A model generated the notes under the pieces. That model was not told the DNA's origin. It saw nothing but the letters and a program-made list of their open reading frames with translations, and did no database searches. A DNA stretch of 12,402 nucleotides, from the NCBI GenBank assembly GCA_014379065.1, contig JACMMM010000097.1, positions 1 through 12,402 of the forward strand, read 5' to 3'. Positions 5,564-11,806 of this stretch are shown here, in pieces; position 1 is the stretch's first letter; every line of letters begins with the position of its first letter. This DNA comes from Saprospiraceae bacterium (GTDB taxonomy: Bacteria; Bacteroidota; Bacteroidia; Chitinophagales; Saprospiraceae). The translations under genes and the position numbers were made by a program.

Positions 5564-6901
5564 TTAATCCCTCCACGCCTCCCGCGCCTCACTCATCGCC
5601 CAAGCCGCCCCTGCATTTTCAATCGAATTAAACATCGGCAGCCACTCCGCCGGGCCAGCAGATTGGGTCAGAATCTCGTGGCGGCGCATTTCCAAAATGA
5701 TCTCTAAAGGATTTATCAGCACTGGGCAGGCTTCTACGCAAGCGTTGCAAGTGGTGCAAGCGTGGAGTTCCTCGGGCGTAATGCGGTCGAACAAGGATTT
5801 GCCATCGTCATAACTTGCCACTTGCTGCTTGCCACTTGCTACTTGAGCCCCTACTTCTTCGGCGCGGTCGCGCACATCCATCATCACTTTGCGGGGCGAG
5901 AGTTTTTTGCCCGTGATATTGGCCGGACAAACCGCTGTACAACGTCCGCATTCCGTGCAGGAATAGGCCTGAAGAATGTTGAGCCACGAAAGCGATAACA
6001 CGTCATTGGCACCAAATTCGGGCAGTTCTCCTGGCGCATTCTCATCGGGAGCGCCACCCACCCCTTCAGGGGAGGGCAGGGGGGGGAGTCCCATCATTAG
6101 CCGCACCTCCTTCTGGATTTCGGGCATATTTTCCATGTGCCCTTTCACCGTGAGGCGGGCATACCAAGTGTTGGGGAATGCCAGGATGATGTGCAAATGC
6201 TTGGAATAAGGCAAATAACATAGGAATCCGAACACGGTGAAAATGTGGAGCCACCATCCAAAACGTTCGATGACCATGACGGTAGCATCGCTCAAACCAC
6301 CAAACAAAGCAGGCCCTAGCCAAGTACTCACCGCAAAATTACCCGTGAGGTGATAATGTTCTACTCCTCTGATTTGCAATACTTTATCGCCGCCATTCAT
6401 GCAGAATATGCCCGTGATGAGTATGATTTCGCCCAAGAGGATCAGGTTTGCGTCGCGAAATGGGAAGCCTTTCATTTCGGGTTTCCAAAAGCGGGGCACA
6501 CGGAGCAGGTTTCTTCTGGCAAGAAAAATGACGGTCGCCACGAACGCCAGTACCGACAACACTTCGATGCTACTAATAACAAAGGTGTAAAACCCTCCGA
6601 GGTAGGTCGCGAAAAAACGGTGCGTGCCAAAAATGCCATCCACAAAAATCTCCAACAACTCCACTTGGGTGATCACAAACGCTACATAAATGAACAAGTG
6701 AAGCACAGCAGGCAGCCAGTTTTTGAACATTTTTTGCTGTCCCATAGCCACCAGCAGCACATTGCGCCAACGTTGGGCTTTCTCGCCGCCGATCTTTTCG
6801 GGCTTGCCAAGTTGAATGTTGCGCCACACCCGGCTGAAGCCTTTCCAGGCGAACCAACTGGCCGCGCCTGCCACCAAAAGGAAAAGGAAAGATTGAAGCA
6901 T
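5564..6901 (-). CDS. Membrane-bound 2x[4Fe-4S] reductase subunit (HdrE/HdrC-like)
   Basis: This 445-aa protein fuses a membrane domain of about five helices, like the cytochrome-b/NarI-type subunits, to a cytosolic di-cluster ferredoxin domain. The first cluster motif is CTECGRCTAVCP (C315, C318, C321, C325) and the second is CTTCNACVEACP (C382, C385, C388, C392). It should take electrons from or give them to the quinone pool and pass them to the CCG-domain protein at 3595-4371. The frame is open to 7027, but residues before the Met at 6901 only translate two copies of a 33-bp repeat, so MLQSFLF is chosen. Two variable linkers carry repeat-derived sequence: near residues 271-281 (GC-rich) and 353-363 (heptamer repeat). 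The frame remains intact. The substrate oxidised by the complex is unknown. Confidence 0.87.
   Translation of the reverse strand: MLQSFLFLLVAGAASWFAWKGFSRVWRNIQLGKPEKIGGEKAQRWRNVLLVAMGQQKMFKNWLPAVLHLFIYVAFVITQVELLEIFVDGIFGTHRFFATYLGGFYTFVISSIEVLSVLAFVATVIFLARRNLLRVPRFWKPEMKGFPFRDANLILLGEIILITGIFCMNGGDKVLQIRGVEHYHLTGNFAVSTWLGPALFGGLSDATVMVIERFGWWLHIFTVFGFLCYLPYSKHLHIILAFPNTWYARLTVKGHMENMPEIQKEVRLMMGLPPLPSPEGVGGAPDENAPGELPEFGANDVLSLSWLNILQAYSCTECGRCTAVCPANITGKKLSPRKVMMDVRDRAEEVGAQVASGKQQVASYDDGKSLFDRITPEELHACTTCNACVEACPVLINPLEIILEMRRHEILTQSAGPAEWLPMFNSIENAGAAWAMSEAREAWRD
5813..5847. repeat. Heptanucleotide tandem repeat inside a gene
   Basis: Five consecutive 7-bp units on the plus strand follow RCTTGCY: ACTTGCC, ACTTGCT, GCTTGCC, ACTTGCT and ACTTGAG (the last degenerate). 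They lie within the Fe-S membrane protein gene and encode QVASGKQQVAS between its two cluster motifs. Seven is not a multiple of three, so gain or loss of one unit would shift the frame. Confidence 0.8.
6056..6088. repeat. G/C-rich short repeat element inside a gene
   Basis: A C-rich then G-rich stretch (ACCCACCCCTTCAGGGGAGG and onward, with an eight-G run) can fold on CCCCTTCAGGGG. It resembles the G-rich elements often seen between genes in Bacteroidota. Here it lies in frame within the Fe-S membrane protein and encodes its Pro/Gly-rich linker (LPPLPSPEGVGG). Confidence 0.5.
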
Positions 6902-6923
6902 AAATAATTTCGTTTTCGGGGCG

Positions 6924-6930
6924 CAAAATA
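6924..6930 (-). promoter_or_regulatory. Weak -7-like element before the Fe-S cluster
   Basis: On the minus strand this reads TATTTTG, one base shorter than TAnnTTTG. A TTG at 6955-6953 (minus) lies 22 nt upstream, and the first gene of the cluster starts 23 bases downstream at 6901. It is the only promoter-like signal I can see in this gap. Confidence 0.3.
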
Positions 6931-6957
6931 CAGCGCGAAGGCCTGACTTTTGCAAGA

Positions 6958-7152
6958 CCAAGGGAATATCCAATATCCAACAAGGAATGTCCAAGGGAAT
7001 ATCCAATATCCAACAAGGAATGTCCAATTTCCAAGTAAGCCCTGCGCTTGGGATTTGTGGTTGGTCAATGTCAAAATGTCAACGTGAGTAAGCTAACCCT
7101 GCTCTCACTTGGACATTGGACATTCCTTGTTGGATATTGGCTATTCCCTTGG
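6958..7152. repeat. 33-bp repeats flanking a divergent intergenic region
   Basis: Two tandem copies of a 33-bp unit lie at 6958-6990 and 6991-7023 (CCAAGGGAATATCCAATATC followed by CAACAAGGAATGT). An inverted copy with one mismatch is at 7118-7152. Each set lies just upstream of a divergent gene (6901 minus, 7170 plus) and reads in the sense direction of that gene. The 268-bp intergenic region 6902-7169 otherwise holds no gene. Upstream ORF extensions that translate the repeats (MDIPCWILDIPL) are not real coding sequence. Confidence 0.85.
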
Positions 7153-7169
7153 ACATTTATCTTTCTCTC

Positions 7170-7670
7170 ATGCAAATACTAACTGACCACCAAATCCGCC
7201 AAAAAATCCGGCGCATTGCCATCGAAATACTGGAGCGTAACTACGGCGAATCGGAAATCATTCTGGCTGGGCTAAACAATAACGGACTCGGTTTTGCCCA
7301 ACTTTTACTAAAAGAGTTGCAGGCCGTCGCACCCAAAAGCACGAGCCTTACCCTTACGCGCATTCGGCTGAACCCCGCCAACCCAGTGGAATACGAACCC
7401 GTGGTGGAATTGTCGGCGGCGGAGTTGCGCGGCAAATCCATCGTCATAGTAGACGATGTGGCAAATACTGGGCGCACGATTTTTTACGCCGTGCAGCCCC
7501 TCCTGAAAGTAGTGCCGAAAAAAGTGGAAGTGGCTGTGCTCGTGGATCGCCAGCACAAATCCTTCCCCGTCAAAGCCGATTATGTGGGCCTCTCGCTCGC
7601 CACTACCCTGCGCGACGATATTGACGTGCGCATTCGAGGCGTGGAGGAAATGGCGGTATTTTTGAGGTAG
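7170..7670 (+). CDS. PyrR-like phosphoribosyltransferase
   Basis: This 166-aa type I phosphoribosyltransferase has the PRPP-binding motif IVIVDDVANTGRT at residues 91-103. The following AVLVDRQHKSFPVKADYVG (about 122-140) resembles PyrR, the uracil phosphoribosyltransferase and pyr attenuator of Gram-positive bacteria. It should transfer a phosphoribosyl group from PRPP to a base, most simply uracil or another pyrimidine. No pyr gene is near, so a regulatory role is not supported by context. Start choice: the frame opens at 7116, but the first 18 codons translate the 33-bp repeat, so the ATG at 7170 (MQILTDHQIR) is preferred. It is divergent from the Fe-S cluster and convergent with dodecin. 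Confidence 0.82.
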   Translation: MQILTDHQIRQKIRRIAIEILERNYGESEIILAGLNNNGLGFAQLLLKELQAVAPKSTSLTLTRIRLNPANPVEYEPVVELSAAELRGKSIVIVDDVANTGRTIFYAVQPLLKVVPKKVEVAVLVDRQHKSFPVKADYVGLSLATTLRDDIDVRIRGVEEMAVFLR

Positions 7671-7686
7671 AATGTGGGGTTATTTT

Positions 7687-7851
7687 GATTGATGATTGAC
7701 GATTACATGATTGTTGATTTTTGATGTGATGTGGGATTTTTTGATGTTTTATGGATGATGTGCCGCCAGAGCACTACATCATCCATCATAAATACCTCCA
7801 TCTTCCATCTCCTTCAAAAATCAACAATCATGTAATCGTCAATCATCAATC
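7687..7851. repeat. Nested palindrome with perfect 38-bp arms
   Basis: Bases 7687-7724 and 7814-7851 are perfect inverted repeats of 38 bp, separated by 89 bp. Inside, 7751-7761 and 7776-7786 form a second perfect 11-bp inverted repeat around a 14-nt loop. The whole 165-bp element fills most of the gap (7671-7894) between the convergent phosphoribosyltransferase and dodecin genes. It has no flanking T-tract on either strand, so it is not a standard terminator. No clear target-site duplication is seen. It encodes no plausible protein. Confidence 0.9.
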
Positions 7852-7894
7852 CTTAAGGTGGCTTTACTTGAACCTAGTCCTGCCACCACGAGGC

Positions 7895-8098
7895 TCAGTT
7901 TTCGACCTCGAATGTAACCCTCAAGTTCACGCGAAAAGTCTGCACTTTCCCGTCTTTCACCGTCATGCTTTGGTGTTGCACATGCGCTGAGCGAATGTTG
8001 CGCACCGATTCCGAGGTTTTTTCAATGCCTTTTTTAGTGGCCTCTTCCCAGCTGATGGGCGACTCGCTGAGGATTTCGAGCACTTTCAAAACTGCCAT
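7895..8098 (-). CDS. Dodecin family flavin-binding protein
   Basis: This 67-aa protein has the full dodecin pattern: an N-terminal strand (VLKVLEILSESPISWEEATKK), a helix, then SVRNIRSAHVQ and the C-terminal strands ending in FRVNLRVTFEVEN. Dodecins assemble into a hollow dodecamer that stores flavins such as riboflavin, FMN or FAD in the cytosol. Length is normal for the family. It has its own -7 element at 8149-8156 and lies about 100 bases behind the beta-propeller ORF on the same strand, so it is probably transcribed separately. The flavin-stacking Trp usual in archaeal dodecin is not obvious; the Trp near residue 17 (SWEEA) is the family-conserved one. Confidence 0.9.
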   Translation of the reverse strand: MAVLKVLEILSESPISWEEATKKGIEKTSESVRNIRSAHVQHQSMTVKDGKVQTFRVNLRVTFEVEN

Positions 8099-8148
8099 AA
8101 TTGTGTTTGTTTTTGAATTGTGAAAAATTTTTGAGCATACTAATCTGG

Positions 8149-8156
8149 CAAATATA
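8149..8156 (-). promoter_or_regulatory. -7 element of the dodecin gene
   Basis: On the minus strand this reads TATATTTG, an exact fit to TAnnTTTG, about 50 bases before the dodecin start. The nearest TTG (8184-8182 minus) is about 25 nt upstream, slightly farther than usual for a -33 element. Confidence 0.55.
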
Positions 8157-8199
8157 AGGTTTTTTCAGCCTCCACGACCAGCAAACATGCTAGTGACTC

Positions 8200-9444
8200 T
8201 TAAAACCGCACCCGATACGCCCACACGCTATTCCCATTCCCAACCACCAGCATATCCACCCCGTTGAGACGTCCAAATTCGAAGGCCGTATTCCCACCAA
8301 GCGGGAATCCGGCCGCTACGTTCCCCTTGCTGTCGAGGAGCCACACGCGCCGCCCCTGTCTATCCACCGTACCGATGTAGTTGTTTTTGAGGAAAAACAA
8401 AAGATGTTGTTTCTCAGGAAATTGAGTTTTGAAAAGTGGTTTATCCCAAGTGCTCACGCTCAAGTTTTTCCCATCCAAAACCGCAAGTTCAAAGCGCCCA
8501 TCTCCCGCTAATTGGCCAAAAGCCGCCACACTTCCGGGCTTGCCGGATTGCTGCTCTAATACCTTCCCTTGCAAATCGCAGGCAAAAACCTTCCCCATTG
8601 TGTTGGCGCAATAAATACGCAGACCAGGAGCATTTAAATCTACATACATCGCGTACTTAAATGTACCGCCACCAGATTTTGCTTCGGGCGGCAATTCGTC
8701 CAACTGAATCGGCGGAAATCGGAGACTCCCATCGCGCCCAAAAACGGAGAGCAGCCCAGTATCGGTCAGCACCGCTAAATAGTCTTTTCCCTTGTGTTGG
8801 AAATGAAGGATGGGCTGTCGGACGATTCCATGAATAGAAAATGCATTCCAGCCATCAAGTGGCTTGCCCAAATGCCCAAAACCATAGATTTTGCCATTAT
8901 CGCAGGCCACAAAATAGCTGAATTTCGTGCTGTGGTCAAAGTCCACGACGGTGGTGGCATTGGTCGCCATATCGGGCAATTTTAAGGGGAAGCCATCCAC
9001 ATCGCGCCCATTTTCGTCGAGTGTGTAAATGCGCGAGGAACTGCTGAAGGTGTAGCATTTCGTGCCGTTTCCATAAAAATCAATGCCTTGAATGTCGGAA
9101 ATGATTTTGTCCCCAAGGAATTTGCTCCAAAGCAAGGCGCCGTTTTTCAGGTCAAGGCAGTAAAGGTTGAATTTTAGGTCTTGCACAAGCGCGACGGTTT
9201 TGCCTTCTGGTTGTTCCACGAGGTAGGGCTGCGTGATCAAGGGTGCAACAAACATTGCTTTCCACAAAACATTCGTCTCCGCAAGCGGGTGCGAAAGGGC
9301 TTGGCTTGCGAGCAATACTGTTGACTTTTGGCCAAAACTGGGCAGCCATTCCATGCTTGTAAAACCCGTGTTTGCAAAGGAGGCTTCCCCCTTGTTCCCA
9401 GAAATATTCTGCAAAAGACTTGGCAAATACGCGGCGTTCAGCAA
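8200..9444 (-). CDS. Beta-propeller half of an amber-split gene
   Basis: This open frame of 414 codons from a TTG is in the same frame as the gene at 9454-10833 and separated from it only by one TAG. It encodes PQQ/WD-like propeller blades. Repeats such as FNLYCLDLKNGALLW, SRIYTLDENGRDVDGFPL, GKIYGFGHLGKPLDGW, GKVFACDLQGKV and RRVWLLDSKGNVAAGFPL mark five or more blades. It was probably the C-terminal, periplasm-facing part of a single protein of about 877 residues. It has no signal peptide of its own. The next Met is 31 residues in, so independent translation would need the TTG or reinitiation. It is either a pseudogene half, an effect of a sequence error, or made by readthrough. Confidence 0.7.
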   Translation of the reverse strand: MLNAAYLPSLLQNISGNKGEASFANTGFTSMEWLPSFGQKSTVLLASQALSHPLAETNVLWKAMFVAPLITQPYLVEQPEGKTVALVQDLKFNLYCLDLKNGALLWSKFLGDKIISDIQGIDFYGNGTKCYTFSSSSRIYTLDENGRDVDGFPLKLPDMATNATTVVDFDHSTKFSYFVACDNGKIYGFGHLGKPLDGWNAFSIHGIVRQPILHFQHKGKDYLAVLTDTGLLSVFGRDGSLRFPPIQLDELPPEAKSGGGTFKYAMYVDLNAPGLRIYCANTMGKVFACDLQGKVLEQQSGKPGSVAAFGQLAGDGRFELAVLDGKNLSVSTWDKPLFKTQFPEKQHLLFFLKNNYIGTVDRQGRRVWLLDSKGNVAAGFPLGGNTAFEFGRLNGVDMLVVGNGNSVWAYRVRF

Positions 9445-9453
9445 AAACGAGGC

Positions 9454-9456
9454 CTA
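9454..9456 (-). other. In-frame TAG codon splitting one gene
   Basis: The minus-strand codons read ..QKG, TAG, then ASFLLNAAYLP, with no shift of frame. Both sides remain open for hundreds of codons. TAG also ends the phosphoesterase, phosphoribosyltransferase and DUF423 genes here, so it is a true stop codon in this genome. Confidence 0.85.
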
Positions 9457-10833
9457 GCCTTTCTGAGGGAGTTTTTGTTGAAGCTGGAGAAAATCCGTGT
9501 TCGCAGCAAGTGTTTGGTTTACAAGGTATTTGTCCAAAAAAATCTCCACGGAAGAGCGATCTGGCGCGAATACAGCGAAGCCATCCACGAAGCAGCAAAC
9601 GGGGTTGCGGAATGCTTCGTCGTCGCCTAATATCGGTTTGAGCAGCGACGAATTTTGGAAGCCCAACACCTCAAACATCTGGTACGGACCGCTCGCCGTA
9701 GGCAGCGCGCCGCGTTCTTTTCCAAAAGCACGGAGGCTGCTCAGGGCCTTCGCGCTATCGCGCACGGCGAGCAACAACAAGCGGTCGCCCGCAAGCGCAG
9801 GCGAGAGCGGCTCGGTGACAACAATGGCGGCTTCTGCACCCACCCATGGAAGCACGAATTGCTCAAAATCGCTTGAACGGCCTTCCCCGATCTCCTTGAA
9901 AAACTCGGGAATATGCCCCAGCCCAACCCTTGCCAAAAAGGCGGTGTTGTCGGGCAGCACGTTGTAAATTGCGCTGCTGGGCGTTTCGCCCCAACTGCTG
10001 AGACCGCTGAAAAAGCCCTTTGTTTCGGCTATGGCCTTTACCTCTTTCCCATCCCAAGAGAGGCCAAACCACTCCACGTTTCGCGCCAACAAATCCGGCA
10101 ACCCGCGCCAACGGGCGTTCATTTGGCCGCGTACTTGTTCCGCCAGGGCAGCTGGGTGAAGATGAAGGCGCAGGGGAGCTTCGGGCAAGTCAGATATGTA
10201 AGGACGGTCTGACCACCAGTTGTGGGCATTTTCTAGTTGGGCGAGCGCGTCTTCGACCAAAGTGGCCCTGCGCGAAAAGAGCAAAATCCGTCCGGAAACG
10301 GCTACCTCGATTCTTTCGGTTTTGGAAAGGTGGACGTTAAAAATGTCGTTGCCGTGGAATTGGTGGGGAAAATATTTGGGGGTTAATTTGTTGGTTTTCA
10401 AGCCTTTTTCCAGATCAAAATGCTCGTCCAGTTCGAGCGCGAAAAGCGCGTGGAGGCTGTCGGCAGGATGAAGCGAGAGGGCGACCAGTGCTTTGCTTTT
10501 GGCAAAAGCGCGAAAAACGTTGGGCTCGTGGCCAAGAAGTTTGACGGCGGCATCGGCATCGTTAAAACATTGCTCGAAAAGGGCGCTGTGCAGCACTTCG
10601 CGCCAGTGTGTGTCGGATGTTTTGTCAGTGAGGATTTTGGCGCGCAACAAGCCTTGACATTCCAGCAGGAGAGAAGTTTGGGCGGGCACGGCACGGTAAG
10701 GGCCAGCATTGCGCGGCAAAAAAAGATAAAGCAGGAGTGCAGCGATGAGGACGCTGGCTAGGGCGAAGAGTAAACGACGGGTAAAAGTGTTTGACTTTTG
10801 GATGGCCTCAAAATGTTGAGAGCTAGGGGACAT
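9454..10833 (-). CDS. DUF3352-like anchored protein, upstream half of a split gene
   Basis: This 459-aa protein has one N-terminal membrane helix (about 18-40, RRLLFALASVLIAALLLYLF) and then a periplasmic region. AVPAQTSLLLECQG (about 48-61) fits the start of DUF3352-like proteins of Bacteroidota, though I rate that family call as moderate. The C-terminal part contains further DUF3352-like sequence (TAFLARVGLGHIPEFF; VCCFVDGFAVFAPDRSSVEIFLD). It ends at a TAG in line with the frame of the beta-propeller ORF that follows, so the natural product was probably one protein of about 877 aa: anchor, DUF3352-like domain, propeller. It begins 7 bases after the antitoxin-like gene, so the two are co-transcribed. 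The cellular role is unknown. Confidence 0.72.
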   Translation of the reverse strand: MSPSSQHFEAIQKSNTFTRRLLFALASVLIAALLLYLFLPRNAGPYRAVPAQTSLLLECQGLLRAKILTDKTSDTHWREVLHSALFEQCFNDADAAVKLLGHEPNVFRAFAKSKALVALSLHPADSLHALFALELDEHFDLEKGLKTNKLTPKYFPHQFHGNDIFNVHLSKTERIEVAVSGRILLFSRRATLVEDALAQLENAHNWWSDRPYISDLPEAPLRLHLHPAALAEQVRGQMNARWRGLPDLLARNVEWFGLSWDGKEVKAIAETKGFFSGLSSWGETPSSAIYNVLPDNTAFLARVGLGHIPEFFKEIGEGRSSDFEQFVLPWVGAEAAIVVTEPLSPALAGDRLLLLAVRDSAKALSSLRAFGKERGALPTASGPYQMFEVLGFQNSSLLKPILGDDEAFRNPVCCFVDGFAVFAPDRSSVEIFLDKYLVNQTLAANTDFLQLQQKLPQKG

Positions 10834-10840
10834 GGGGAAA

Positions 10841-11107
10841 TCAAAAATGAGGATTGTAAAGTGTCAACCCTGGCCATGCTTTGCGACGCAGTTTTTTAGC
10901 ATCCAATTTTTTGCGATTTGACCAAATCCCTGCAAAATCCGAGGGTTTTTCTGAGGGCGTGAATGTTCCCGTGGTAACAGAAGCTCCAGTTTGTGGCACA
11001 TCATCTGTTATGCCATTAACTTCTTCCACATAGTCAATGGTTTTCAAGAAATTGGTCAAAACCTCCGCAGATCGACCTTTTTTTAATTTGACAACGATGG
11101 TTCCCAT
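10841..11107 (-). CDS. Antitoxin-like small protein, no toxin partner
   Basis: An 88-aa protein. The N-terminus (MGTIVVKLKKGRSAEVLTNFLKTIDYVEEV) resembles small Bacteroidota proteins with a short strand, a helix and a YVEEV-type segment. The C-terminus (SDFAGIWSNRKKLDAKKLRRKAW) resembles the toxin-binding tail of type II antitoxins (FAGxWxxR..LRxKAW). It carries an unusual extra tail (PGLTLYNPHF) after that point. No toxin gene (PIN, RelE or similar) is adjacent; the next gene, 7 bases on, is the DUF3352-like protein. The frame is open to 11203, but ATG at 11107 gives the fitting N-terminus. A weak TACTTTCG promoter-like element lies at 11137-11130. It could be an orphan antitoxin or a regulator of the following gene. 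Confidence 0.6.
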   Translation of the reverse strand: MGTIVVKLKKGRSAEVLTNFLKTIDYVEEVNGITDDVPQTGASVTTGTFTPSEKPSDFAGIWSNRKKLDAKKLRRKAWPGLTLYNPHF

Positions 11108-11205
11108 GTTAAGTTGAATGATTTCAGTGCGAAAGTAAGTTTTATGACACAAATGATACTTTATTTCTAAAGCATATTGGGCAACTTTTCCCAAACCTTG
11201 CAACC

Positions 11206-11255
11206 AATGACCTAATGACCTAATGACCTAATGACTTTCAATGACTCTACAATGA
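11206..11255 (+). repeat. AATGAC repeats forming a mini-ORF ladder
   Basis: AATGAC occurs six times at 8-11 bp spacing, with ATGs at 11207, 11215, 11223, 11231, 11241 and 11252. The first three read ATG-ACC-TAA, and each stop overlaps the next start as TAATG. The fourth ATG (11231) is in frame with the DUF423 gene and reaches it through MTFNDST. Confidence 0.85.
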
Positions 11256-11641
11256 CGAACGCTAACTTCCTCCGCATCGGCGCCCTGCTTGGCGCACTCA
11301 CCGTCGGCATCGGCGCATTTGGCGCACACGGCCTCAAACCGCATCTTTCGGACTATCAAATCACCATTTTTGAAAAAGGGGTGCAGTATCAATTTTACCA
11401 CACACTTGCAATCTTAGCCATTGGCTTATTGCTACAGCAAAAACCTGACAATCAATGGTTCCGGCGCGCAGGATGGCTTTTTATGGCGGGAATAGTCGGG
11501 TTTTCGGGCTCGCTGTATTTGTTGGCTTGCCGCGATTTGTTGGGGTTTCCAGTAGCTTGGGCAGGGCCGGTCACGCCGCTGGGTGGGCTGTGTTTTTTGG
11601 CGGCTTGGGGGATGGTTTTCGTTGGCAGCGGCAGGAAATAG
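11252..11641 (+). CDS. DUF423 family small membrane protein
   Basis: This 129-aa protein is a clear DUF423 (YgdD/TMEM256-like) member with four hydrophobic helices. The family signature ALLGALTVGIGAFGAHGL opens the protein, followed by FEKGVQYQFYHTLAI and the C-terminal PVTPLGGLCFLAAW. DUF423 proteins are inner-membrane proteins of unknown function. Two in-frame starts are possible. ATG at 11252 (MTNANFLRIG) fits relatives best. ATG at 11231 would add seven residues and is the last step of the reinitiation ladder upstream, so the longer form may also be made. It is divergent from the antitoxin-like gene. Confidence 0.85.
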   Translation: MTNANFLRIGALLGALTVGIGAFGAHGLKPHLSDYQITIFEKGVQYQFYHTLAILAIGLLLQQKPDNQWFRRAGWLFMAGIVGFSGSLYLLACRDLLGFPVAWAGPVTPLGGLCFLAAWGMVFVGSGRK

Positions 11642-11806
11642 CCAAGCCACTTCGTTTTGTTGAATGCAAGCTGACTCCATGTTTCCACACCCCACTCCTA
11701 GTAAAAACCCTTAGTTTTCAAGCTCGGTATTTCTACCCTTACCTCGCCTTGGTAATAGGCTGACCTTTGTTGTATGAATTATCATGAACCGATTTACTTG
11801 ATTAAT

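Noticed and set aside
6958..7023. Possible CRISPR array
   Set aside because: The two 33-bp units are directly adjacent with no spacer, and there is no cas gene.
6902..7027. N-terminal extension of the Fe-S membrane protein
   Set aside because: It only translates two copies of the 33-bp repeat (DIPCWILDIPL twice); relatives start near MLQSFLF.
7687..7851. Rho-independent terminator
   Set aside because: There is no T-tract after either arm, and the arms are far longer than in usual terminators.
9454..9456. Stop-codon reassignment (TAG read as an amino acid)
   Set aside because: Three other genes in the window end with TAG, so TAG functions as a stop.
9152..9598. Open frame of 148 codons on the minus strand that bridges the amber codon
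   Set aside because: It is in another phase, Arg/Cys-rich, and without domain features; it does not explain the split gene.
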